In this document: piece by piece, positions 1 to 5,527 of the stretch | Position numbering within the stretch: position 1 is the stretch's first letter | Layout of the letters: each line of letters starts with the position of its first letter | DNA from: Deltaproteobacteria bacterium | Lineage (GTDB): Bacteria; Desulfobacterota; Syntrophia; Syntrophales; Fen-1087 | DNA length: 5,798 nt | Assembly (NCBI GenBank): GCA_026388595.1 | Contig: JAPLJM010000353.1 | Span: 1-5,798, forward strand | Reading direction: 5' to 3' | Notes under the pieces: generated by a model | The model's input: only the letters and a program-made list of their open reading frames with translations | Databases searched by the model: none | Told to the model about the DNA's origin: nothing | Program-made: the position numbers and the translations under genes

Positions 1-849
1 AGCAATCCTGATTTGTATGATGATCGCTGGCAGCTCGTTGCCGGGACGGCATGGCTGTTTTCCGCAGAACCCCTGGACCAGGCTTTCGATTACCTGTTCG
101 TCGATGAGGCCGGCCAGGTTGCCATCGCGAATCTGGTCGCCATGGCAACGAGCAGTAAAAATATCCTTCTGCTCGGGGACCAGATGCAGCTTGCGCAACC
201 GATCCAAGGCATACATCCCGGTCGATCGGGAGAGTCCTCGCTGGAATACCTTCTGAATGGTATGGCGACCATCCCGCCGGAGCGGGGAATCTTCCTCAAG
301 ACCACCTGGCGGATGCATCCGGACGTCTGCCGATTCATTTCCGATGCGGTCTATGACAGCCGTCTGGAACCGGAAACGGCGAACAATGTGCAGCGTCTGA
401 TCCTTGGTAAAGATGCGCACCCGCATCTCAAACCGGCGGGCATCCGGTTTGTCGCCGCCGATCATGATGCCTGCTCGCAAAGGAGTGAGGAGGAGGCAGT
501 GATCGTTTCCGAACTCTATCGGAACCTCCTGAAGCAGAGATTTGTTGATAAAAAAGCAAAGATGCTGACCCTGCCGGAAGGGGCCCGAGTGGGCACGGTG
601 GACAAATTTCAGGGGCAGGAGGCTGAAGCGGTCATCATTTCCATGGCCACATCCAACGGTGATTATTTGCCGCGGTTAATTGAATTTCTGTACAGCAGAA
701 ACAGGCTGAACGTCGCGATTTCCCGGGCTCGATGTCTCGCGATCCTCGTCGCCAACCCAGCCCTGATGTCTATCCGCTGCACGACGCCGGAGCAGATGGC
801 TCTCGTGAATACCCTCTGCTGGGTTAAAGATTATTCAGACAGCACCTGA
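1..849 (+). CDS. Dna2/NAM7-like superfamily 1 helicase, C-terminal part (probable TM0106-type RecB-like nuclease-helicase), 5' truncated
   Basis: The reading frame is open from the first base, so the gene begins outside the window and 282 residues of its C-terminus are seen. Counting from base 1, the visible motor motifs are Walker B VDEAGQ (34-39, D35 E36), motif III GDQMQLAQP (59-67), motif IV TTWRMHP (101-107, R104), motif V GTVDKFQGQEAEAV (198-211) and motif VI NRLNVAISRAR (234-244, R242). This is the order seen in Dna2/NAM7/Upf1 (SF1B) helicases, which unwind nucleic acid using ATP. Walker A must lie upstream. The ending FLYSRNRLNVAISRARCLAILVANPAL-like, followed by TPEQM, resembles from memory the TM0106 family, where a RecB-like/RNase H-fold nuclease precedes the helicase; that nuclease part is not visible and remains an inference. 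The next gene starts 48 bases on in the same direction and is also a nuclease-helicase, suggesting one transcript. A TTG at 13 is not credible as the start, because it would remove the ATP-binding loop. The helicase call is firm, the subfamily moderate. Confidence 0.85.
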   Translation, partial: SNPDLYDDRWQLVAGTAWLFSAEPLDQAFDYLFVDEAGQVAIANLVAMATSSKNILLLGDQMQLAQPIQGIHPGRSGESSLEYLLNGMATIPPERGIFLKTTWRMHPDVCRFISDAVYDSRLEPETANNVQRLILGKDAHPHLKPAGIRFVAADHDACSQRSEEEAVIVSELYRNLLKQRFVDKKAKMLTLPEGARVGTVDKFQGQEAEAVIISMATSNGDYLPRLIEFLYSRNRLNVAISRARCLAILVANPALMSIRCTTPEQMALVNTLCWVKDYSDST

Positions 850-855
850 CAATCC

Positions 856-875
856 TCCGGGAAAACTGCCCCGGA
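856..875 (+). other. Small intercistronic hairpin
   Basis: TCCGGG (856-861) and CCCGGA (870-875) can pair as a 6-bp stem around an 8-base loop between the two helicase genes. No T-run follows, so it is not an intrinsic terminator. It could be a processing or stability element, or chance. It lies 9 bases before the Shine-Dalgarno site of the next gene. Confidence 0.25.
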
Positions 876-884
876 AAACATAGA

Positions 885-890
885 GAGAGG
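885..890 (+). promoter_or_regulatory. Ribosome binding site for the NERD-helicase
   Basis: GAGAGG lies 7 bases before the ATG at 898. It supports that start over the second in-frame ATG three codons later. Confidence 0.6.
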
Positions 891-897
891 CTAACTG

Positions 898-2754
898 ATG
901 GCCGCAATGATCCCCGATGACATTAAGGTCTTCACAACTGACGGCGAAAGAACCTTCTACCACTTTCTTCAGGCCGTGGCCAAACCCGATGATCGGCACC
1001 TTTCATGGTACCTGCCGGACGTCCAGGGACGGGAACCAGATTTCATTCTCTATTCCGAAGACATCGGCCTCATCATCTTCGAGGTCAAGGATTGGGCACT
1101 GGACCAGATCATCGAGGGTACTCATCAGCATTTCTTGCTACGGATGGAAGGATGTGAGGAGAAGCGACAGAATCCCCTCCAACAGGCTCGATCGTATTTC
1201 ACCCTGATCATGGAGAAGATCCGGGAGGACGCCCATCTCGTTTCTAAAGAGCCCCATGCTCACGGCAATGTCAAAATTCCCGTCAACTGCGGCGTCGTTT
1301 TTCCGAACATCAACAAGTTCGAATACGTGCAGAAGGGCCTGGATCGGATCATCGCCACGGAGAAGATCTTTTTCTGGGACGATCTCCATCCTCAGTCGCC
1401 TTTATGCTCCGACCCGACGGGCAGGTGTTTTCAGAAATCCCTGATGCGAATGTTCACACCGCGTTTCGACTTCAAGATCACGGGAAAGGAGCTGAACCAT
1501 CTCAAGCAGCTGCTCTTCCCCGTAGTTCGGATCGATCTACCCGACCGGGGCGCGGGGCGGGTGCGCACCGAGGATGCCCGCCGCCTGAAACTTCTGGATC
1601 ACCATCAGGAGAGCATCGCCCGGCAGTATGACGGGGGGCACCGGATCATCATTGGCCCCTCGGGAAGCGGCAAGACCCTGATTCTGATCCATCGGGCGGC
1701 CATGCTGAAACATTACAACCCGGCTATCCGGAATATCCTTTTCGTCTGCTACAATATTACGCTGGTGAACTATGTGCGGCGGCTGTTGTCCGACAAACAT
1801 GTGCCGCTAGGCGAGGGTGGCGTTGATGTCCTGCATTTCTTTGAGCTCTGCGGCCGGATCACCGGGGATGAGATCCCTTATGAGAAGGCCGATACGGAGT
1901 ATTACGACATGGTCATTCAGGACACACTGGAGAAACTGTCTGACTCTCCGCTAAAATATGACGCCATTCTTGTCGACGAGGGGCAGGACTTCTCCGACGA
2001 CATGCTGAGGATCGTCGTAGCCCTGTTGAATCCCGTAACGAATCATCTGACCATCGCTCTGGATGAGAACCAGAACATCTACCAGCGTCGTCGGTCATGG
2101 AAGGAACTGGGGATTCAGGCGCGGGGGCGCGTCCATCGCGTGACCTGGGTTTATCGGAATACGCAAGAGATCTCGGATCTTGCGGCGACACTGGTCGGAA
2201 ACGGGACTTTATCGGCGCCCGAATCCGCCGATGCCGTGGCTCATCAGGGGCGATTGTTTCCGGAAACCTTTGAAGCGCCTCATGGCGCGCCTCCCGACAT
2301 CAGGGCTTTCCAAGACTACGGGGTCATTGCCGCCTGGGTGGCCGACAAAATCCGGAGCCTTTCGGAGGAGGATGGCTACCCCCTGTCGGAAATGGCGGTG
2401 ATCTATGCCATGAAGACCCCGGAGAATGACCCCGGCATGAATTTGCCTCTCCTCATCGGAAAGGCGCTGGAAAAAAAGGGACTCCTGCACAACTGGATCT
2501 CTGAAGACTACCGGGCCAAGAGGTCCTATGACGTCACCACGGAAAGCGTCACGATTTCTACCATCCACAGCGTGAAGGGATTCGACTATGCGTGCGTTTT
2601 CCTCCTGGGTCTGGACTGGCTGGCGCCGGGAAGGTGGACGGAGGAGCAGATTCACCGGCTGGCCTACGTCGCAGTCACACGAGCAAGGGAACGGCTGTTT
2701 ACTCCTTATTGCTCCCGGAACGAACTTATAAGCAAACTTTTAAAAAATACCTAA
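898..2754 (+). CDS. NERD nuclease domain - UvrD/Rep-like SF1 helicase fusion protein
   Basis: This complete 618-residue protein is probably a cytoplasmic DNA-processing enzyme. Residues about 10-175 form a NERD (nuclease-related) domain. It has GE (16-17, E17), PD (47-48, D48) and EVK (62-64, E62 and K64), which match the D...ExK layout of PD-(D/E)XK nucleases, plus the NP..Q element (92-96) and a GVVFPN strand typical of NERD proteins. A UvrD/Rep-like motor follows: Q-motif glutamine Q237, Walker A GPSGSGKT (253-260), motif Ia ILFVCYN (280-286), Walker B VDEGQD (359-364), motif III LDENQNIYQ (388-396), motif IV VYRNT (418-422), motif V STIHSVKGFDY (554-564) and motif VI YVAVTRARERL (590-600, R595 and R597). 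Every core residue is present, so ATPase and nuclease activity are both plausible. NERD fused to helicases is a known combination, but the role is usually unassigned. Following a second nuclease-type helicase by 48 bases, it may act in recombination repair or phage/plasmid defence; that is inference. It ends before a convergent junction. Confidence 0.88.
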   Translation: MAAMIPDDIKVFTTDGERTFYHFLQAVAKPDDRHLSWYLPDVQGREPDFILYSEDIGLIIFEVKDWALDQIIEGTHQHFLLRMEGCEEKRQNPLQQARSYFTLIMEKIREDAHLVSKEPHAHGNVKIPVNCGVVFPNINKFEYVQKGLDRIIATEKIFFWDDLHPQSPLCSDPTGRCFQKSLMRMFTPRFDFKITGKELNHLKQLLFPVVRIDLPDRGAGRVRTEDARRLKLLDHHQESIARQYDGGHRIIIGPSGSGKTLILIHRAAMLKHYNPAIRNILFVCYNITLVNYVRRLLSDKHVPLGEGGVDVLHFFELCGRITGDEIPYEKADTEYYDMVIQDTLEKLSDSPLKYDAILVDEGQDFSDDMLRIVVALLNPVTNHLTIALDENQNIYQRRRSWKELGIQARGRVHRVTWVYRNTQEISDLAATLVGNGTLSAPESADAVAHQGRLFPETFEAPHGAPPDIRAFQDYGVIAAWVADKIRSLSEEDGYPLSEMAVIYAMKTPENDPGMNLPLLIGKALEKKGLLHNWISEDYRAKRSYDVTTESVTISTIHSVKGFDYACVFLLGLDWLAPGRWTEEQIHRLAYVAVTRARERLFTPYCSRNELISKLLKNT

Positions 2755-2776
2755 ACTCAGACGGAATCCGCAACGG

Positions 2777-2829
2777 CCCCGGGTGTTTCAGGTCGTCGTG
2801 GCGAGGAACAGACCTGAAATCACCCGTGG
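2777..2829. terminator. Strong hairpin at the convergent gene junction, possible bidirectional terminator
   Basis: The arms 2780-2794 (GGGTGTTTCAGGTC preceded by C) and 2811-2826 (GACCTGAAATCACCC followed by G) pair over 15 bp, with one bulged base (2820) and a 16-base loop. After one mismatch, 2777-2778 can also pair with 2828-2829. The hairpin sits 25 bases or so past the helicase stop and about 40 past the MBL stop, so it could end transcripts from either side. Neither side has a T-run, so it is not a classic intrinsic terminator. It may instead block or stabilise 3' ends, for example together with Rho. The 112-base gap holds no gene. Confidence 0.5.
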
Positions 2830-2842
2830 GAAGGTCCGGGTG
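2821..2842. other. Alternative small hairpin overlapping the main one
   Basis: CACCCG (2821-2826) can pair with CGGGTG (2837-2842) around a 10-base loop. It uses the same bases as the right arm of the larger hairpin, so the two folds exclude each other. The larger one should be far more stable. This may be a coincidence of GC-rich sequence. Confidence 0.25.
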
Positions 2843-2866
2843 ATGTTTGTGGCCGGCAGCGATGTT

Positions 2867-3769
2867 TCAATGGCCGACCATCTTTTTGGCGATGTGGCGG
2901 AACATCTGGCCCAGGATCATTTCGGTAACCTCGGGGGACATGAAATAATCGGGATGACGCCGGTAGATCTCCTCCGTCAGATGCCGGGCGGCCGGAGCGG
3001 TGTCGCCAAATCTTTGAAGAGAGTCCTCCATCGCCATCCGAAACTGCTTCGCCGCTTCAATGGTCTGTGCGATGAAGCCGACCGCCTCTGATCCCGTAAT
3101 ATAGCCGTAATGGTCGGCACAGAAGAACGACACCGGCAGCGACGCCAGTTTCGCAAGACTTTCCTGAAACTGGGTAAAGTTTGAATTGCCCAGGGGAATG
3201 ATGACGTCTTCGAGGGGTATGCCGCCGGCGTCGGAGGGAAACAGGGCCTGCAGGGACGGTTCATAAGCGGAAACGGAACAGGAGGAATGGCCCGGCGTCT
3301 CCAGAATTTCAACACTCAGCCCCCCGAGATCGATGCGGTCGCCTTCGGATACAGTCGATCCCGTCAGATCGTCTCGCCAGAGAAAATCGTATCCTGCCAG
3401 ACTTTCGCTCAATCCCATCCTTTCGTTCACCATGCGGCTGAAGGAGTTGATCGTCTGGATGGCCTTGGGCATCTTCAGGAGCTCCCAGGCCCGGGCGGAG
3501 GCAAGGATTTCGATCCCCGGCCAAGTCCGTTTGAACCAGGGAATGATCCCCACGTGATCGAAGTGGGCGTGAAGGATCAGTGCCTTGCTGATCTTCGCCG
3601 CGTCGATCCCGAATGCTTTCATTTGTGCAAGGACATCCGGCAGGATATAGCCCATGCCGCCGCTGATCAACATGGTCTCATTCCTGCATTCCATAAGGTA
3701 AACCCCCGTTTCCTCGCGCCCCAGATACCACAGGGAATCGGTCAGTTTACCCACTTTGCGGTGTCTCAT
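2867..3769 (-). CDS. Metallo-beta-lactamase-fold metal-dependent hydrolase
   Basis: This 300-residue MBL-fold protein is probably a cytoplasmic hydrolase binding two metal ions. The signature HAHFDHVG gives H67, H69, D71 and H72. Further likely ligands are H161 in ETPGHSSCS, D180 in FPSDAGG and H220 in ADHYG, so the full metal set is present. The C-terminal 75 residues look helical and charged and may form a substrate-specific cap. The motifs do not fix the substrate; thioesters, lactones and phosphodiesters are all possible in this superfamily. The ATG at 3769 is preferred because a strong Shine-Dalgarno site precedes it and the protein then begins, as is usual, just before the first beta strand. 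The frame stays open to 3889, but the 40 extra residues are Arg/Cys-rich, unlike a real N-terminus, and overlap a palindrome. The gene lies 169 bases behind tatD and may be expressed separately from it. Confidence 0.85.
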   Translation of the reverse strand: MRHRKVGKLTDSLWYLGREETGVYLMECRNETMLISGGMGYILPDVLAQMKAFGIDAAKISKALILHAHFDHVGIIPWFKRTWPGIEILASARAWELLKMPKAIQTINSFSRMVNERMGLSESLAGYDFLWRDDLTGSTVSEGDRIDLGGLSVEILETPGHSSCSVSAYEPSLQALFPSDAGGIPLEDVIIPLGNSNFTQFQESLAKLASLPVSFFCADHYGYITGSEAVGFIAQTIEAAKQFRMAMEDSLQRFGDTAPAARHLTEEIYRRHPDYFMSPEVTEMILGQMFRHIAKKMVGH

Positions 3770-3775
3770 GCCAAT

Positions 3776-3783
3776 CCCCTCCC
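3776..3783 (-). promoter_or_regulatory. Ribosome binding site that decides the MBL start
   Basis: On the minus strand GGGAGGGG stands 6 bases before the ATG at 3769. No comparable site precedes the upstream in-frame ATG at 3889, so the shorter protein is preferred. Confidence 0.7.
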
Positions 3784-3857
3784 ATGGTTGATCGCCGCCC
3801 GGATGTAAGGAAAAAATAGTTCGCCGCTGGCAGACCCGGAAAACTTTGCATAACCTG

Positions 3858-3895
3858 TGAAAAATGGTCCGCAAGCGGCGGCAAGCCATTTTTCA
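3858..3895 (-). terminator. Terminator-like palindrome after tatD
   Basis: TGAAAAATGG (3858-3867) and CCATTTTTCA (3886-3895) are perfect 10-base inverted repeats around an 18-base GC-rich centre that can itself fold (CCGC/GCGG). Read on the minus strand, an A-tract precedes and a T-tract ends the structure, as in many intrinsic terminators. It begins about 43 bases past the tatD stop. The symmetry means it could also work on the plus strand. It would separate the MBL gene from tatD. The remaining gap (3784-3857) shows no convincing promoter to my eye. Confidence 0.5.
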
Positions 3896-3938
3896 GGGGT
3901 CTCAATGAGAGAATACGTTCGCCGGAGAAAATGCGCGT

Positions 3939-4703
3939 CTATGGTATGCCGAAAACGGCCCTTGCGTTTTTTGACGTCGCAGCGCCGACTTCCGCCAGCG
4001 TCAGACCTTTCACTTCAGCGACCCTTTTAGCCGTATGGACCACATAGGCGGGCTCATTCCGTTTGCCGCGGTGCAGTTGCGGTGTCAGATAGGGGGCATC
4101 GGTTTCCACCAGCAGCCGGTTCAGGGGAACCTGCCGGACCACCTCCTGCAGTCTGTCCGACTTGGGATAGGTCACCGGTCCGGCGATCGAAATGTAAAAC
4201 CCCAGATCGAGACACTTTTTTGCCATGGCGGCGTCGCCGGAGAAGCAGTGAATGATCCCGCCTCTCTTCCCTTTCCAGGCGGTCAGCATTTTCAGGACTT
4301 CCGCATGGGCCTCGCGATCATGAATGATTATGGGGAGGCCGAATTCGTCAGCCATCTCCAGTTGCTCGCCGAAAAACCGGATCTGGACATCCCGGGGAGA
4401 ACGGTTCCGGAAGAAATCCAGGCCAATTTCTCCATAGGCCACCACCTTCGGTCGACGAACCAGCTCCCTGACGGCGCCATAGGTTTTTTCGTCAATGCTT
4501 TTCACATCATGGGGATGAATGCCCAGTGCGGCATAAACGCCATCATACTGAGCGGCTAAGGCCACCGCTTTCCGACATTCCCGGAGATTCGTCCCAACGG
4601 TTACGATGGTGTCAATACCGGCCTCTTTCGCCCGGCGCACGACTTCGTCACGGTCATGGTCAAACTCCCGCATTTCCAGATGGGCGTGGGAATCGATCAG
4701 CAT
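3939..4703 (-). CDS. tatD: TatD-family metal-dependent hydrolase (DNase)
   Basis: This 254-residue protein has the usual length for the TatD family, cytoplasmic TIM-barrel hydrolases that act as metal-dependent 3'-5' exonucleases on DNA and are linked to repair and DNA degradation. The start MLIDSHAHL is the family's typical N-terminus and carries metal ligands H6 and H8. The other expected residues are present: GIHPHD (61-66), E92 in GEIGLDFF, H128 in IIHDREA, H152 in IHCFSG, and D202 in ETDAPYLTP. The active site is therefore intact. Many bacteria carry several paralogues (TatD, YcfH, YjjV types). The sequence cannot safely tell which this is, although the EIGLDFFR and ETDAPYLTP segments fit the TatD/YcfH group. 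The ATG follows the stop of the 56-residue small gene by 19 bases and its own ribosome site is weak (AAAGAA), so translation may depend on the upstream gene. A terminator-like palindrome follows. Confidence 0.92.
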   Translation of the reverse strand: MLIDSHAHLEMREFDHDRDEVVRRAKEAGIDTIVTVGTNLRECRKAVALAAQYDGVYAALGIHPHDVKSIDEKTYGAVRELVRRPKVVAYGEIGLDFFRNRSPRDVQIRFFGEQLEMADEFGLPIIIHDREAHAEVLKMLTAWKGKRGGIIHCFSGDAAMAKKCLDLGFYISIAGPVTYPKSDRLQEVVRQVPLNRLLVETDAPYLTPQLHRGKRNEPAYVVHTAKRVAEVKGLTLAEVGAATSKNARAVFGIP

Positions 4704-4722
4704 CGGTTATTCTTTTTCAGAC

Positions 4723-4893
4723 CTATTTTCTTTCTTCGATGACCACAACAACCTCTTCGGCATTCGCCGACAGATCCGGCAGCGTTGCCAGATATTCCGA
4801 CAGTTTCTTCTTGCTCATCAGACCTTGACGCAATTTGTTCTCCAACAGCCTTTTGTCCATCTCTTCCCTGGTACTTTTTTGCTCTTTTACCAT
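4723..4893 (-). CDS. Small charged protein of unknown function (56 residues)
   Basis: I do not assign a function. The ORF reads MVKEQKSTREEMDKRLLENK and onward, ending EEVVVVIEERK with TAG. It is rich in Lys and Glu and probably mostly helical: a basic N-terminal two thirds (DKRLLENKLRQGLMSKKKLSEYL), a short LPDLS turn, then an acidic/valine C-terminal stretch. It has no Cys, signal peptide or membrane segment. The evidence that it is real is a good Shine-Dalgarno site, tight packing between the thioesterase and tatD genes on the same strand, only 19 bases to the tatD start, and no better ORF in this 250-base interval. The layout (MSKKKLSEYLATLPDLSANAEE) recalls short conserved proteins annotated as hypothetical in anaerobic deltaproteobacteria, from memory only. 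It may be co-transcribed and translationally coupled with tatD. Confidence 0.7.
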   Translation of the reverse strand: MVKEQKSTREEMDKRLLENKLRQGLMSKKKLSEYLATLPDLSANAEEVVVVIEERK

Positions 4894-4897
4894 TAGG

Positions 4898-4904
4898 TCA
4901 CCTC
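4898..4904 (-). promoter_or_regulatory. Ribosome binding site of the 56-residue gene
   Basis: Minus-strand GAGGTGA lies 4 bases before the ATG at 4893, a slightly short spacing. It overlaps the TGA stop of the tiny upstream ORF, an arrangement that allows translational coupling. Confidence 0.55.
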
Positions 4905-4938
4905 ATGCACAAATATCTGCCCCTTCATTGTTGCTCAT
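4903..4938 (-). CDS. Possible 11-codon leader ORF
   Basis: ATG at 4938 opens MSNNEGADICA followed by TGA. Minus-strand GGGGAGAG lies about 6 bases before it and overlaps the end of the thioesterase gene. It is in the same frame as the 56-residue gene, separated by that TGA and three more codons. It could be a coupling or leader peptide, the remnant of a longer N-terminus, or chance. Nothing in the peptide (no run of one amino acid) suggests an attenuator. Confidence 0.25.
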   Translation of the reverse strand: MSNNEGADICA

Positions 4939-4952
4939 TATGATTCTCTCCC

Positions 4953-5438
4953 CTAACCGGAGGCCCGGGACAGCAGGGCGAGCAGCTCCGGCGTCATCTT
5001 CCGTCCCTGCCAGATCCCCTGGACGGTAGAGACAACCTCTTGATTGGCATCGCGCAGTTCAAGATCGAGGGTAAAGTCCGCTTTCCCCTTCGCTTCCATT
5101 TCATCCAGGATCAGGGCAACTTGCCCCTCACCCAACTCGGCTTCCAGGGTAATGTCCGTCAGGGCGGGCCGCCGGAAGCGAATATACACCTCTTTAACGA
5201 GAGGATAATACTGACCCATGTTAAAGGATGCGCCGAAGATGGCGCCGCCCACCACCTCACCGATGGTAAACAGAGAGCCGGCATACATGATCCCTACGTG
5301 ATTGATATTACCCTGCAGCGGCATCAAGAGTTTTACATAACGGTCCCGCAGGGCCAGAACTTTCAAACCCGTTCGCCGTATGCCTTCGATGCCTGATTCC
5401 ACATAGTCCGCCAGCGCTTTATACTTTTCCAAGATCAT
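4953..5438 (-). CDS. Hotdog-fold thioesterase (PaaI/YiiD-C/DUF4442-like)
   Basis: This 161-residue protein has the size and layout of single-domain hotdog thioesterases, which hydrolyse acyl-CoA or acyl-ACP thioesters in the cytoplasm. After a helical lead (1-25) comes a strand, then GNINHVGIMYAGSLFTIGEVVGG (43-65), the family's central-helix segment. N46, H47 and G49 precede the helix and E61 within it is the likely catalytic acid. Strands follow, including VKEVYIRFRRPALTDITLEA and ADFTLDLELRDANQEVVSTVQGIW, the latter typical of the final two strands. The substrate is not evident. The start has a good AGGAGG site 10 bases upstream. A terminator for the preceding gene lies just beyond, so this gene probably begins a transcript running through the small gene to tatD. 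The AT-rich 5455-5490 stretch could hold the promoter, but I see no clear -35/-10 pair. The gene may serve fatty-acid or aromatic-acid metabolism; this is inference. Confidence 0.78.
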   Translation of the reverse strand: MILEKYKALADYVESGIEGIRRTGLKVLALRDRYVKLLMPLQGNINHVGIMYAGSLFTIGEVVGGAIFGASFNMGQYYPLVKEVYIRFRRPALTDITLEAELGEGQVALILDEMEAKGKADFTLDLELRDANQEVVSTVQGIWQGRKMTPELLALLSRASG

Positions 5439-5448
5439 GCGGCCCTGC

Positions 5449-5454
5449 CCTCCT
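5449..5454 (-). promoter_or_regulatory. Ribosome binding site of the thioesterase gene
   Basis: Minus-strand AGGAGG, a perfect Shine-Dalgarno core, stands 10 bases before the ATG at 5438 and fixes that start. Confidence 0.65.
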
Positions 5455-5485
5455 TAGAAAGAAGCATATCTGCTATTTAAAACTC

Positions 5486-5521
5486 AAAAGAAACAGACCT
5501 CCCATTCAAGGGGAAGGTCTG
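5486..5521 (-). terminator. Intrinsic terminator of the nitronate monooxygenase-like gene
   Basis: CAGACCTCCC (5494-5503) pairs with GGGAAGGTCTG (5511-5521) over 10 bp with one bulged A and a 7-base loop. On the minus strand the hairpin is followed by TTTCTTTT (5493-5486). It begins only a few bases past the tandem stop codons of the gene to its right. This is the clearest Rho-independent terminator in the window. Confidence 0.85.
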
Positions 5522-5527
5522 GATTTA

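Noticed and set aside
13..849. TTG at 13 as the start of the first helicase gene
   Set aside because: The frame is open upstream to base 1 and the protein would lack Walker A and the N-terminal half of the motor, so the gene is cut by the window edge.
2209..2655. 148-codon minus-strand ORF
   Set aside because: It is antisense to the motor domain of the NERD-helicase, which carries all expected motifs in its own frame.
3287..3808. 173-codon plus-strand ORF
   Set aside because: It is antisense to the MBL gene and a by-product of that gene's codon use, with no recognisable motifs.
3770..3889. 40-residue N-terminal extension of the MBL protein
   Set aside because: It has no ribosome site, an Arg/Cys-rich composition, overlap with a palindrome, and a strong Shine-Dalgarno site before the internal ATG at 3769.
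4035..4559. 174-codon plus-strand ORF
   Set aside because: It lies entirely antisense to tatD, whose motifs are complete, and its translation resembles no known family.
4903..4905. Selenocysteine reading of the TGA before the small gene
   Set aside because: No convincing SECIS-like hairpin follows, and the downstream ATG has its own Shine-Dalgarno site.
5040..5396. 118-codon plus-strand ORF
   Set aside because: It is antisense to the thioesterase gene, with no ribosome site and no family resemblance.
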